The position numbers and the translations under genes are program-made. A DNA stretch of 51,210 nucleotides from positions 1-51,210 of the forward strand of contig NZ_AUIJ01000019.1 in the NCBI RefSeq assembly GCF_000423645.1. The letters are read 5' to 3'. The notes beneath the pieces were generated by a model that saw nothing but the letters and a program-made list of their open reading frames with translations, did not search any database and was not told the DNA's origin. Positions 20,191-29,282 of this stretch are shown piece after piece; position 1 is the first letter of the stretch, and each line of letters begins with the position of its first letter. Origin of the DNA: Sediminimonas qiaohouensis DSM 21189. GTDB taxonomy: Bacteria; Pseudomonadota; Alphaproteobacteria; Rhodobacterales; Rhodobacteraceae.

Positions 20191-21264
20191 TCACGAGGCG
20201 TCCCGCAGGCCCCAATCCTCGGCCTGCATCTCGCGTAGCCGGCTCGCGGTTCGCTCAAACTCAAAACTGCCTTCGCCCTCAAGATACAGCATTTCAGGCG
20301 GCGCCGCGGCCGAGCAAACAAGCCGCACCCGAGCCTCGTAAAGCGCATCGATCAATGTCACGAACCGCTTGGCCTCGTTGAAATTCGACCGGCCCAGGCA
20401 CGGAATATCCTCAAGCAGAAGAACCCGCACGGCATCGGCGATCGCAAGATAATCGGCAGCGCCCAGCATACGGCCGCACAACTCATGAAAAGAGGCGCGC
20501 GCGACGCCATTGCAAAACGCCGGCACCTCGACCTCGCGGCCCTTCACATGAAGGGTTAGAGGCGCCCCCTCGCCGCCGGTTAGATCCTGCCAGATCCGCT
20601 CAATTTCCGCACGGGCCGTTGCATCAGCGGGGGAAAAGTAAACGGGGCTACCCTCTAGCAGACCCTGCCGGTAATCGCGCGGACTGACCAGTTCATGCAC
20701 GACCATACGATCCTTTAACAGGTCTATGAAAGGCAGGAATATCTGCCGGTTCAATCCGTCCTTGTATAGGTCCTCCGGATGGCGGTTTCCGGTCGTCACC
20801 ACCACGACACCAGCATCAAATAGCGCCTCGAACAAACGCCCCACGATCATCGCGTCGGTGATATCGGTGATCTGCATTTCGTCCAACGCAAGCAAACGCA
20901 AACCCTTGGCCATGCCTTTCGCGACCGGCGTGATCGCGTCCGCCTCGCCCCGCGCCCGCGCTTGATGAAGGGCGGTGTGCACGTCTTGCATGAACGCGTG
21001 AAAGTGGACGCGCCGCACGGGCAAGCCTTCAAGGCTTTCCACGAACATGTCCATCAACATTGATTTGCCGCGCCCCACCCCGCCCCACAGGTATAGCCCC
21101 TTTGGCGGCTTGGGCGTACGGCGGAAAAGCGATGTGCGGGCGGGGCGGTGCAACTCGGCCCGAATACGCTCGAACTCAGGCAAGGCCGCTTCCTGGGCAG
21201 GATCGGCGTGCAGGTCACCCTGGTTAACATGGGCCGCATAAATCTGGGGCATCGTGCGCGTCAT
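20191..21264 (-). CDS. zapE: Cell division protein ZapE (AFG1-family ATPase)
   Basis: A 357-residue P-loop ATPase of the AFG1/LACE1/ZapE family, linked in Escherichia coli to Z-ring stability under stress. The Walker A motif is GGVGRGKS (residues 61-68), preceded by PKGLYLW. The region HFHAFMQDVH is followed by Walker B (LLALDEMQITDITDAM) and VVVTTGNRHPEDLYKDGLNR. Start ATG 21264 (or 21252) was chosen because earlier sequence is not family-like. It is divergent from the MFS gene, with about 150 bases between. Confidence 0.92.
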   Translation of the reverse strand: MTRTMPQIYAAHVNQGDLHADPAQEAALPEFERIRAELHRPARTSLFRRTPKPPKGLYLWGGVGRGKSMLMDMFVESLEGLPVRRVHFHAFMQDVHTALHQARARGEADAITPVAKGMAKGLRLLALDEMQITDITDAMIVGRLFEALFDAGVVVVTTGNRHPEDLYKDGLNRQIFLPFIDLLKDRMVVHELVSPRDYRQGLLEGSPVYFSPADATARAEIERIWQDLTGGEGAPLTLHVKGREVEVPAFCNGVARASFHELCGRMLGAADYLAIADAVRVLLLEDIPCLGRSNFNEAKRFVTLIDALYEARVRLVCSAAAPPEMLYLEGEGSFEFERTASRLREMQAEDWGLRDAS

Positions 21265-21357
21265 CCGAATCCGAATAGCGCGGGCGCCGCATGTTGAAAA
21301 GCCGTACGAGGCAAAAACCGGACAGCACAAGCCGGGCGGCCACCCGTAGCGGAGTGA

Positions 21358-21385
21358 TTGACGCCCCCGCTAAAGCGGCTAACCT
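21358..21385 (+). promoter_or_regulatory. Candidate promoter of the MFS gene
   Basis: TTGACG (21358-21363) and TAACCT (21380-21385), spaced by 16 bases, lie about 27 bases before the MFS start. The spacer contains the small dyad CCGCT-AA-AGCGG. The match is moderate and untested. Confidence 0.3.
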
Positions 21386-21411
21386 CGCGCCTCGCGCAAC
21401 AGGAAGAGCCC

Positions 21412-22659
21412 ATGACAGACAAGACCGCCACCCCGCTATTTACCCCGGTTCTGATCGTGGGGTGCATCATCATGCTGGTCAGCTTTGCCATCCGAGCGAG
21501 CTTTGGCGTGTTTCAGATCCCCATTGCCGAGGAATTCGGCTGGCTCAGAACGGAATTCAGCCTGGCCATCGCTATACAGAACCTCGCATGGGGGATCGGG
21601 CAACCCTTGTTCGGCGCCGTTGCCGAGCGGATGGGCGACCGGCGCGCGATCATCCTTGGCGCACTGGTTTACGCGGCGGGGCTGGTATTGTCGTCCTTTG
21701 CGGTCAGCCCGGCGGCGCATCAGATGTACGAGGTGCTGGTCGGGTTCGGCATCGCAGGCACCGGATTCGGCGTGATCCTCGCGGTGGTCGGACGCGCCAG
21801 CTCTGACGAGAACCGCTCGATGAGCCTTGCAATCGCCACGGCAGCGGGTAGCGCCGGACAGGTATTCGGCGCGCCCGTGGCCGAGTGGCTTCTGTCGTTC
21901 ATGTCCTGGCAATCGGTGTTCATCACGTTTGCCGTGGCTATTTTGGCTGTGCTGGCCTTTCTGCCGCTCATGCGGGCGCCTGCGCCACCAGCGGGACGCG
22001 CGGAACTGCAGGAAAGCATGGGAACTATCCTAATTCGCGCGTTTCGCGATCCGTCATACACGTTGATTTTCCTGGGGTTCTTCAGCTGCGGCTATCAGTT
22101 GGCCTTTATCACGGCCCATTTTCCCGCCCTTGTCACCGAAATGTGCGGCCCGATCCTGCCGGGCGGCGTGCTTCACAGCGTTGGCATAACCTCGACATCG
22201 GCGCTCGGGGCGGTGGCGATCTCGCTCATCGGGTTGGCCAACATAGCGGGAACGCTGGCGGCCGGATGGGCCGGCAAGCGATATTCCAAGAAATACCTGC
22301 TGGCGGGCATCTATACCGGACGAACGTTCATCGCGGCGGCATTCATCCTGACACCGATCACGCCGGAAACTGTTCTATTGTTTTCGGTTTCTATGGGCGC
22401 GCTGTGGCTGGCCACCGTGCCGCTAACCAGTGGGCTGGTCGCACATCTGTACGGGCTGCGCTATATGGGCACGCTATACGGGATCGTGTTCTTTAGCCAC
22501 CAACTGGGTAGTTTTCTTGGCGTGTGGTTGGGCGGGCGCCTGTATGACATCTATGGCGACTACACGTTCGTCTGGTGGGTCGGTGTGGGCGTCGGCGCGT
22601 TTTCCGCCATCGTGCACCTGCCGGTCAAGGAGCGCACGGTGCGAGCACCGGCGATCTGA
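21412..22659 (+). CDS. MFS transporter
   Basis: A 415-residue major facilitator with about twelve hydrophobic segments. It has the loop 2-3 signature GAVAERMGDRRAIILGALVYAAG, and in the C-terminal half GWAGKRYSKKYLLAGIY. It resembles monocarboxylate/oxalate-formate antiporter-type MFS proteins (COG2223/2814-like), but the substrate cannot be read from the sequence. ATG 21412 has an AGGAAGAG ribosome site. Its stop lies 2 bases from the stop of the convergent hydrolase gene. Confidence 0.88.
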   Translation: MTDKTATPLFTPVLIVGCIIMLVSFAIRASFGVFQIPIAEEFGWLRTEFSLAIAIQNLAWGIGQPLFGAVAERMGDRRAIILGALVYAAGLVLSSFAVSPAAHQMYEVLVGFGIAGTGFGVILAVVGRASSDENRSMSLAIATAAGSAGQVFGAPVAEWLLSFMSWQSVFITFAVAILAVLAFLPLMRAPAPPAGRAELQESMGTILIRAFRDPSYTLIFLGFFSCGYQLAFITAHFPALVTEMCGPILPGGVLHSVGITSTSALGAVAISLIGLANIAGTLAAGWAGKRYSKKYLLAGIYTGRTFIAAAFILTPITPETVLLFSVSMGALWLATVPLTSGLVAHLYGLRYMGTLYGIVFFSHQLGSFLGVWLGGRLYDIYGDYTFVWWVGVGVGAFSAIVHLPVKERTVRAPAI

Positions 22660-22661
22660 GT

Positions 22662-23594
22662 TCACGCGCTGTCGGTCACTTCGGCCCGGATCGCCGCGAT
22701 CACCTTGGTGCTGTGCGTGTACGGCAGGCCATGCCCCGCCCCATCGATGATTGCATGGCGCGCCTGCGGGTTCCACGCCGCAAGAACATCGCGCGCCGAT
22801 AGCGGGATCACCGTATCCTCGCGCCCCCATATCGCCAAAACTGGAATGCCAGCGGCGGCAATCCGGCGATGCTCCGCCTCAGAATTGCCCTTCAGCATCC
22901 CGCGCAGCGAAGCAAGGATCGCAGGAACAAAGCCGCGCCGGCCAAGCTCGGCCTGCTGGATATCAACGATGTCGGACGGTGTCGCGGGCGCGTGCCGCTC
23001 TGCTTCGGTCGCATTGCGATGGCCACGTGCAAACGCCACTCGGAACAGCCAATCGCCCAGCCCGGGCACATCACGTGTGATCCGCGCCATCGGGCCAAGG
23101 TCATGTCCCATACCAGCAGGGGCAACCAAGATCAGGTGCCGCAGGCGTCCCGGCTCAGTCGCCGCGAACGCCGATGCGATAGCGCCCCCCATGGAATAGC
23201 CCAGCAGCGTGATGTCGTCCCCAACGCCCTGATTCGAAAGCAAATCGTCCAACTGGCGCAAGAAATGCGCCCTGTCCTGAATGCCGCCGGGCCTGTCGGA
23301 ATAGCCGCGCCCATATAGATCATAGCTAAGCACACGGTAGCCCATTTCGGCCAACCCGTCCGCGACACCGATCCACGCCTGGGACGGCGTCGTCAGGCCG
23401 TGCACGCAAACCGCCACCGGCCCGTCCTGCGGCCCGGCCCAATTGTAGTGCGTATCACCCTGCGGAAGGTGCGCAATCTGCCCGGGCGCACCCGCGCGGC
23501 GGACGGCCTCTACGGATTGCTTGCGCCATTCCATCACGAACGGCCACGCCGCCAGCACGGCCAACGCGACCATCCCCGCGATGGCCCAGATCAT
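22662..23594 (-). CDS. Alpha/beta hydrolase, membrane-anchored
   Basis: A 310-residue alpha/beta-fold hydrolase. The triad is Ser134 in GYSMGG, Asp260 in GREDTVIP and His288 in GAGHGLPY, with the oxyanion-type HG at VHGLTTP. An N-terminal hydrophobic helix (residues 2-21) probably anchors it in the inner membrane. The ATG at 23594 overlaps the stop of the preceding gene as ATGA, so it ends a coupled gene chain. The substrate is unknown. Confidence 0.88.
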   Translation of the reverse strand: MIWAIAGMVALAVLAAWPFVMEWRKQSVEAVRRAGAPGQIAHLPQGDTHYNWAGPQDGPVAVCVHGLTTPSQAWIGVADGLAEMGYRVLSYDLYGRGYSDRPGGIQDRAHFLRQLDDLLSNQGVGDDITLLGYSMGGAIASAFAATEPGRLRHLILVAPAGMGHDLGPMARITRDVPGLGDWLFRVAFARGHRNATEAERHAPATPSDIVDIQQAELGRRGFVPAILASLRGMLKGNSEAEHRRIAAAGIPVLAIWGREDTVIPLSARDVLAAWNPQARHAIIDGAGHGLPYTHSTKVIAAIRAEVTDSA

Positions 23595-24508
23595 TGCGCC
23601 GCGCGCCACGCATCAAGGATATAGCGGCTTGTCATCAGGTCCAGATGCGCGCCGCCACCGTTCTTGAACAGGGTGATCTCGTCATCTGATGTGCGGGCAA
23701 AGGTGTCCGGGCTGTAGTAGTCGGCAATTAGATCATCGCGCGCGATTGTCCCGGCTTCCATCGGGATCTTCACCTCGCCGATATGGCCCACTGTCGTGTC
23801 AAAACTGTCCACGAACAGGCGTGCCCGCTTCAGGCCTTCGTCGTCCATTTCCCGCATGTCCGGGCGATACGCGCCAATCAGGTCGATATGTTGCCCCGGT
23901 TGCAGCCAAGCCCCCTTCAAGACCGGCTCGGTGCTCATTGTCGCGGACGTCACGATATCAGCCGCGCGCACCGCCGTTTCCAGATCGTCAGCCACCGCCA
24001 TTCCGGGGTATTCGGCGGCCATCGCCTCGGCATTGGCGTGGGTGCGGTTCCAGACGGTAAAACGCGCCTCGGGAAACGCCGCGCCATAGGCCTCACGCAG
24101 GGAGCGACCGACAGTGCCGGCGCCCACGATCAGGATCTCACGGCTATCAGGGCGCGCCAGCATGCGCGCTGCAAGCAAGCTGTCTCCGGCGGTTTTCCAC
24201 TTGGTAACCAGATGAAAATCCACAATCGCTTCAAGCGTGCCATCACTGTCCGAGTAGAGACTGACACCGCCATTAACCGTTGGTTTCCCCTTGGCGGGAT
24301 TGCCCGGGAAAATGGTAGCCGACTTCACCGCAAGGCCCAGCCCATCGATCCAGGCCGCCCGCGAAAGCAGGGTGTCGGAATCGCGATAAAGCAAACTGTC
24401 GGCGATTTCCGCGCGGGGCATTGTGTGCCCCTGTTTCATCGCATCCGTAAGCGCGATCCAATCCAGAAGCTCCTGCCCCTCGGTGAATGGGATAATGGTA
24501 ATTGTCAT
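23591..24508 (-). CDS. Ornithine cyclodeaminase/mu-crystallin family protein
   Basis: A 305-residue NAD(P)-binding protein of the ornithine cyclodeaminase family. It has the Rossmann motif VGAGTVGRSLREAY, upstream LAVKSATIFPGNP with the family's Lys, DFHLVTKWKTAGDS, and IDLIGAYRPDMREMD with the conserved Asp region. The family also contains alanine dehydrogenases, ketimine reductases and amino acid dehydrogenases, so the exact reaction is open. It starts within the stop of the HAD gene and ends within the start of the hydrolase gene, both as 4-base overlaps. Confidence 0.85.
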   Translation of the reverse strand: MTITIIPFTEGQELLDWIALTDAMKQGHTMPRAEIADSLLYRDSDTLLSRAAWIDGLGLAVKSATIFPGNPAKGKPTVNGGVSLYSDSDGTLEAIVDFHLVTKWKTAGDSLLAARMLARPDSREILIVGAGTVGRSLREAYGAAFPEARFTVWNRTHANAEAMAAEYPGMAVADDLETAVRAADIVTSATMSTEPVLKGAWLQPGQHIDLIGAYRPDMREMDDEGLKRARLFVDSFDTTVGHIGEVKIPMEAGTIARDDLIADYYSPDTFARTSDDEITLFKNGGGAHLDLMTSRYILDAWRAAQ

Positions 24509-25125
24509 TGTGTCTCCTCCTCCGGCAGCAATCCGTGCGCCACCAAAACCTGCGCCAGCCCGTCCGCCCCGTCAAACAGATGAACGTTCCAGCCCCTTGC
24601 CGCGGCGGTGTCAATGTTGTCGCGCCTGTCGTCAGTGAACAACAACTCATTGGGCGCATGTTCGCAATCGCGCTCGACGATGCGGTATATTTCCTCCGCC
24701 GGCTTTATCACCCCAAGATGACCCGAGATGAACCGGCGGTCGAACTCGTCCAGGAAGGGATATCGCGCCTGCGCAAGGCGAAACGTCTCAATACCGAAGT
24801 TTGACAGCGCCATGACCGGCACCCCCCTTCGGCGCAACGCGCGCAGCAAGCGCACCGAGCGCGAGATCGTAGGACCCGCGATATCGATCCAGTGATCGTG
24901 CCACATCTGGATCTCGTCGGCCAAATGGGGCGTGACCGCAGCCAGCTCAGCAATCGTTTCGGCCAGGGACGCGCCTCTATCGACCTTGTCGTTGGCACCG
25001 TGCAAATCCACCTCTGCGAACAAGAGGCGCCGCCGCTCGGGGCCGATATGGCGATCAAAGAACCGCTCTGGTTGCCATTCGATCAGCACGTTGCCGATAT
25101 CAAACACCACGGCTTTGGCTGTCAT
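24505..25125 (-). CDS. HAD-family hydrolase (YihX-like phosphatase)
   Basis: A 206-residue HAD hydrolase of subfamily IA. Motif I is VVFDIGNVL (Asp then Gly, as in YihX-type proteins), motif II ALSNFG, motif III Lys in GVIKP, and motif [10 protein letters not shown]. Escherichia coli YihX dephosphorylates alpha-glucose-1-phosphate, but the substrate here is not fixed by sequence. ATG 25125 has an AGGAGG ribosome site and overlaps the yaiI stop as ATGA. The frame extends upstream but runs antisense-like through yaiI and was rejected. Confidence 0.88.
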   Translation of the reverse strand: MTAKAVVFDIGNVLIEWQPERFFDRHIGPERRRLLFAEVDLHGANDKVDRGASLAETIAELAAVTPHLADEIQMWHDHWIDIAGPTISRSVRLLRALRRRGVPVMALSNFGIETFRLAQARYPFLDEFDRRFISGHLGVIKPAEEIYRIVERDCEHAPNELLFTDDRRDNIDTAAARGWNVHLFDGADGLAQVLVAHGLLPEEETQ

Positions 25126-25586
25126 CGCGGACCTCCTGCGGCGTTCCGGGCGGCCGCGCGCAATTCGCGCTCCAACGCATCGAGGAACCGCGAACGGTCT
25201 GCCTTGGTAAACGCCTTGCCCCCGCCTTGGCGAAACGGGTCGGCTGCACGCATATCGGTCATCAGGTCGCGCGTCGCCAGCACATCGCCGATATTCGCCT
25301 CGGTCAGGGCCTCGCCATTGTGCTTGAGGACGCGCGCACCTGCCGCCACGCATTTTGCGGCCAGGGGAATATCCCCCGTCACGACAACATCACCCACCCC
25401 GGCGCGATCGGCGATCCACATGTCCGCCACGTCCGGGCCATCGGGTACAATCACCGTTTCGATCAGCGGATTGGCCGAAGGGCGCAGCCCGCCATTGGAC
25501 ACCACGAACAGGCGTACCCCGTGGCGCGTAGCCACGCGCTCGGCCTCGGCTTTGACAGGACAGGCATCGGCATCAAGGTAGATCAC
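25122..25586 (-). CDS. YaiI/YqxD family protein (UPF0178)
   Basis: A 154-residue protein of the YaiI/YqxD (DUF188) family with a PIN-like fold. It begins [11 protein letters not shown] and carries [13 protein letters not shown] and [12 protein letters not shown], where acidic residues would cluster as in PIN nucleases. The biological role is not established. It is coupled to fghA upstream and the HAD gene downstream by 4-base overlaps. Confidence 0.9.
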   Translation of the reverse strand: MIYLDADACPVKAEAERVATRHGVRLFVVSNGGLRPSANPLIETVIVPDGPDVADMWIADRAGVGDVVVTGDIPLAAKCVAAGARVLKHNGEALTEANIGDVLATRDLMTDMRAADPFRQGGGKAFTKADRSRFLDALERELRAAARNAAGGPR

Positions 25587-26413
25587 GCGTAGAGCGCCTC
25601 GGCATGAAAGGTCACGTGATCCTCCATGAAGGTGGACACGAAAAAATAGCTATGGTCATAGCCCGGCTGCAGCCTCAGCGTGGCCGGCACCCTGCGCGCG
25701 GCGGTTGCCTCGGCCAGCGCCTCGGGGCGCAGCATCTCAACGAACTGATCGGCGGTGCCGGTATCCGTCAATAGGGGGATATCCAGCCCTTTCTCGCGCA
25801 TCATCAGCGTCGCATCATGCGGGGCCCATGCATCTTGATCCTCGCCCAGGTAAGCAGCCAGTTGCTTGCGTCCCCAATCCGCTGCGGACGGGTTGCAGAT
25901 GGGTGCGAACGCCGAAACCGAGCGGTATTGCCCCGGCAGGCCCATGGCGAGTGTCAGCGCCCCATGTCCGCCCATGGAATGGCCGGTGATCGATTGGCGA
26001 TCGGCATCAATGGGGAAATCGCGCGCCAGAAGGGCAGGCAACTCGTCAGCCACGTAATCCCACATACGAAAATGCGGCGCCCACGGTGTTTGCGTGGCAT
26101 TCACGTAAAACCCCGCGCCCTGCCCCAGATCATAGGCATCGTCATCTGCGACCCCCTCGCCGCGCGGCGAGGTGTCTGGAAACACAAGCGCGATACCCTG
26201 CTCGGCCGCCCACCCTTGTGCACCGGCTTTGACCATTGCGTTCTCATGCGTGCAGGTCAGCCCCGACAGATACCACAGCACCGGCACCGGTCCGTCTTGC
26301 GCCTCTTCCGGCAGGAAAAGACCAAAGGTCATGTCGCAATCTGTCGAGTCCGAGGCGTGTTTGTAGACGCCTTGCACACCACCAAAGCAGCGGTTCTCGG
26401 ATAGGGTTTCCAT
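25583..26413 (-). CDS. fghA: S-formylglutathione hydrolase
   Basis: A 276-residue serine hydrolase (esterase D family) that releases formate from S-formylglutathione in glutathione-dependent formaldehyde oxidation. The triad is Ser146 in GHSMGG, Asp222 and His254 in [21 protein letters not shown] and the GFYVNATQ segment are typical of the family. The start at 26413 shares one base with the stop of the flavoprotein gene. The alcohol dehydrogenase usually paired with it (adhC/flhA) is not in the window. Confidence 0.93.
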   Translation of the reverse strand: METLSENRCFGGVQGVYKHASDSTDCDMTFGLFLPEEAQDGPVPVLWYLSGLTCTHENAMVKAGAQGWAAEQGIALVFPDTSPRGEGVADDDAYDLGQGAGFYVNATQTPWAPHFRMWDYVADELPALLARDFPIDADRQSITGHSMGGHGALTLAMGLPGQYRSVSAFAPICNPSAADWGRKQLAAYLGEDQDAWAPHDATLMMREKGLDIPLLTDTGTADQFVEMLRPEALAEATAARRVPATLRLQPGYDHSYFFVSTFMEDHVTFHAEALYA

Positions 26414-27108
26414 CAGGTCTCTCCTTCGAAGGCAGTCATAATCTCGTTCAGCGGCTTCTTTTTCTTGGCGACGGCGGGCACGGTGGCATCCTCGGCCGGG
26501 TGCCCCACGGCCAGGATCATCACGGGTTTCTCGTTGTCGGGACGACCACAAAGATCATTGAGAAAGCGCATCGGGTTAGGCGTGTGTGTCAGGCACGATA
26601 GCCCGGCATGGTGCAGCGCGGTGATCAACATACCCGTGGCGATGCCAACGCTTTCGGGAACGTAGTAGTGCTTGACCTTTTCGCCATCGCGCCAGCCCCA
26701 GCGTTGCGCGAAGATCACGATCAACCATGGCGCTATCGTCAGGTGCGGCTTGGCGGCGTCGGTGCCAATTGGCTCTAGCGCGGAAAGCCATTCATCCCCG
26801 CCGCCGCCGGCGTAGAACTTTTCTTCTTCCTGCTCGGCCGCCTCGCGAACGCGCGCTTTCATTTCCGGATCCGAGATAGCGACGAAATGCCAGGGCTGTT
26901 GATTTGCGCCCGAGGGCGCAGTGCCCGCCGCGGCGATACAGGCGTCAATCACTGCGCGCTGAACGGGCCGATCAGAGTACTCACGGATACTATGACGGGT
27001 CTTCGCTCGGGCAAGAAACTCCTCCGCCTCCTGCAGCATCTCATCATCGCTGATCTCGCGCCGATCGGGCAGCGGTACCGCCTCGTACACTGGTTTGTCC
27101 TGTCCCAT
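26413..27108 (-). CDS. Nitroreductase-fold flavoprotein resembling iodotyrosine deiodinase
   Basis: A 231-residue FMN protein of the nitroreductase superfamily. It matches animal iodotyrosine deiodinase better than ordinary nitroreductases: GTAPSGANQQPW, the phosphate-binding RHS (38-40), APWLIVIFAQ, HYYVPESVGIATGML, THTPNPMRFL and the end VGHPAEDATVP...KPLNEIM all align. The three deiodinase residues that hold the substrate zwitterion have counterparts at Glu95, Tyr99 and Lys120, with the same spacing between Tyr and Lys. Bacterial homologues with dehalogenase activity are known, so reductive dehalogenation of halotyrosines is plausible but unproven. ATG 27108 has a GGGG ribosome site. It heads the overlapping chain fghA-yaiI-HAD and onward. 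Confidence 0.85.
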   Translation of the reverse strand: MGQDKPVYEAVPLPDRREISDDEMLQEAEEFLARAKTRHSIREYSDRPVQRAVIDACIAAAGTAPSGANQQPWHFVAISDPEMKARVREAAEQEEEKFYAGGGGDEWLSALEPIGTDAAKPHLTIAPWLIVIFAQRWGWRDGEKVKHYYVPESVGIATGMLITALHHAGLSCLTHTPNPMRFLNDLCGRPDNEKPVMILAVGHPAEDATVPAVAKKKKPLNEIMTAFEGET

Positions 27109-27167
27109 TTTATCCCCGCTGACTGCGTTCGGATCATCGCTATCGCAGGGCGGCGCGCCCGGCAAGA

Positions 27168-28097
27168 TCAGAGCATGGAAACCCAGCCGATCACAACCGA
27201 GACGGTCAATATGCTAAACGCCGTCGATATCAGGATGGAGGCAGACACGCGATGCGGCGCTATCCCGTAATGCTGCGCCAGGATATAAACGTTGCCCGCC
27301 ACCGGCAGGCTGGCTGCAGCGATCATTACGCCAGCGGCATAGGGCTCGACCGGGAACAACACCAGCGCAGCGAACGCCACGAAGGCGGGGTGCAGGACCA
27401 GCTTGGAGAACGAAAGCCACCCTGCCACCGCCACGCGCTCGGCCGATTTCGACGCCAGCGATGCACCGATGGCAAACAACGCACCGGGCGTCGCCGCGGC
27501 GCCTAGCAGAATGACAAACTCGTTGAGCGGCCCGGGAATTGGGATGCTCAGCGCGGACCAAGTCAGGCCCACCGTGATCGAGACGATCATCGGGTTCCTG
27601 AGTAGGCCGAGGCCAACAGTGCGCAGGATCCGCACGGACACCCGACCATCGCGCGATCCGGTAACCAGAATCACAATGAGGCTGCCGAACACGATCAGGT
27701 CAACGGCCAACACCAGCATCACCGGGCCTATCGCGGCATCGCCCAAGAGCATCACCAGCATCGGCACACCCAGAAAGCCGACATTGCCAACCACCGCACA
27801 TTGCGCCTCGACCGCCGACTCCTCGACATCAAGGCCGCGCACAAAGGCCACGATGGTTGCGATCGCGTAAACGAACGCGGTGCCCCAGAGATAAGCCACC
27901 ACAAAGCGCAGATCGAATACCTCGGTCAGCGACAGGTTGGCCGAGAACCGGAACAGCATCGCCGAGAGCGCAAAATAGAAAACAAACTTGGTTAGCCAAG
28001 CTGTCGCCGCTTCGGTAAAGAACCCCGTGCGCCCGGCCCCGTACCCCAGGCCTATGACCGCGAAGAACGGCAACGTCTTGAGCAGAATTTCGATCAT
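27168..28097 (-). CDS. AEC-family transporter
   Basis: A 309-residue membrane protein of the auxin efflux carrier family, a bile/arsenite/riboflavin-type fold with ten hydrophobic segments in two repeats. It shows GYGAGRTGFF near the N-terminus, the broken-helix signature VVGNVGFLGVPM, and LPVAGNVYILAQHYG in the second repeat. Bacterial members move organic acids such as malate or malonate, but the substrate here is unknown. It is 59 bases upstream of the deiodinase-like gene on the same strand and may share its transcript. Confidence 0.88.
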   Translation of the reverse strand: MIEILLKTLPFFAVIGLGYGAGRTGFFTEAATAWLTKFVFYFALSAMLFRFSANLSLTEVFDLRFVVAYLWGTAFVYAIATIVAFVRGLDVEESAVEAQCAVVGNVGFLGVPMLVMLLGDAAIGPVMLVLAVDLIVFGSLIVILVTGSRDGRVSVRILRTVGLGLLRNPMIVSITVGLTWSALSIPIPGPLNEFVILLGAAATPGALFAIGASLASKSAERVAVAGWLSFSKLVLHPAFVAFAALVLFPVEPYAAGVMIAAASLPVAGNVYILAQHYGIAPHRVSASILISTAFSILTVSVVIGWVSML

Positions 28098-28182
28098 CCG
28101 CTAGCAGTTACCATGCCGCCAGCGGAGGTCAATTGCCAACACCACCTCAAGGCATGTCCTGTCGCCTGATTGCACCGGGGCG

Positions 28183-29157
28183 CTATCCGCTGCCGATCAA
28201 CACACCGGCGGCAAACACCAACGCCCCGCCCAGCACAACCTGGAACGTCGCGCGCAAGAATGGCGTCTGCATGAACCGGTTCTGAATCCAGACAATCGCC
28301 CAAAGCTCAATGAAAACAATGGCGAAGGCGATGGTCGTGGCGGTCCAGAAATCCGGGATGAGATAAGGCAAAGCATGCCCCAAACCGCCCAACGTCGTCA
28401 TGATGCCCGATGCGAACCCGCGTTTGACCGGCGAGCCACGGCCCGATAGCTCGCCGTCGTCAGAGGCGGCCTCGGTAAAGCCCATCGAGATACCTGCGCC
28501 GACGGATGCTGCGAGCCCGACCAGAAATGTCGTCCAGGTATCTTGCGTCGCGAACGCCGTGGCAAAGATCGGCGCAAGGGTCGAAACAGAGCCATCCATC
28601 AACCCCGCAAGACCCGGCTGCACCCAAGTCAGCACGAACTGGCGATGCGATTTGCGGTCTTCGGCGGCGCGCGCATCCTCTTGCAAATGCTTGTTTTCCA
28701 GCTTCTCGGCGGTGGCTTGGTGCCCTGCCTCGGCGGCTGCCAGATCACCCAACAACTTGCGGGTGGGGGCGTGGGAGGTGTGGGCGGCGGCGGTTAGGTA
28801 GAAATGTTCGGCGTCGCGTTCCATGGCTTCGGCCTCAGCGCGGATGCGGTCGATGCCCAAGTTTTCCATTAACCAAACAGGCCGCCGGGCGTAGTAGCCG
28901 GCGACGTGTTCGCGTCGAATCAAAGGGATGGTTTCGCCGAAACGCTCTTTGTGAAGCTCGATCAGGCTCTGGCGGTGATCGTCCTCCTCGCGCGCCATGC
29001 CCTCGAACATCTTGGCGGTGTCGGGATAATCGGCGCGCAGCATCTCGGCATAGCTGCGGTAGATGCGGGCGTCATCCTCTTCGGAGGAGATGGCGAGGGC
29101 GAGAACCTCTTGTTCGCTCAAGTCCTTGAAATGTCGGCGTTGTGTAAAGAAGCGCAT
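28183..29157 (-). CDS. mbfA: Membrane-bound ferritin MbfA (ferritin-like domain fused to VIT1/CCC1 domain)
   Basis: A 324-residue iron-export or iron-storage protein of alphaproteobacteria. The N-terminal ferritin-like di-iron domain (about 10-155) has EExxR/ExxH-type ligands at SSEEDDARIYRSYAE and AREEDDHRQS. The C-terminal VIT1/CCC1 transporter domain (about 175-324) carries GLMDGSVSTLAPIFA and VGLAASVGAGISMGFTEAASDDGE. ATG 29157 has a GGTGAGGG ribosome site. An Irr-like palindrome lies directly upstream, which fits the known Irr control of mbfA in Rhizobiales. It is divergent from a TetR gene. Confidence 0.93.
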   Translation of the reverse strand: MRFFTQRRHFKDLSEQEVLALAISSEEDDARIYRSYAEMLRADYPDTAKMFEGMAREEDDHRQSLIELHKERFGETIPLIRREHVAGYYARRPVWLMENLGIDRIRAEAEAMERDAEHFYLTAAAHTSHAPTRKLLGDLAAAEAGHQATAEKLENKHLQEDARAAEDRKSHRQFVLTWVQPGLAGLMDGSVSTLAPIFATAFATQDTWTTFLVGLAASVGAGISMGFTEAASDDGELSGRGSPVKRGFASGIMTTLGGLGHALPYLIPDFWTATTIAFAIVFIELWAIVWIQNRFMQTPFLRATFQVVLGGALVFAAGVLIGSG

Positions 29158-29169
29158 GAGACCCTCACC

Positions 29170-29184
29170 TTGGAACAGTTCCAA
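29170..29184 (-). promoter_or_regulatory. Irr-type operator (ICE box-like) before mbfA
   Basis: A perfect 15-base palindrome TTGGAAC-A-GTTCCAA lies 12 bases upstream of the mbfA start. It fits the Irr/ICE consensus TTnGAAnnnTTCnAA on both arms. A minus-strand TATATT (29183-29188) overlaps its edge as a likely -10 element, so binding would block initiation. The consensus is known from Irr targets; binding here is inferred. Confidence 0.65.
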
Positions 29185-29282
29185 TATATTTCTTTTTGAA
29201 TGGGCAGCAACAAGGAAACACCAAAGGTGCCTTGCCGCAACCGGGCCGGATGCGTAATGCTGTATACGGCAAAGGGGACCGA

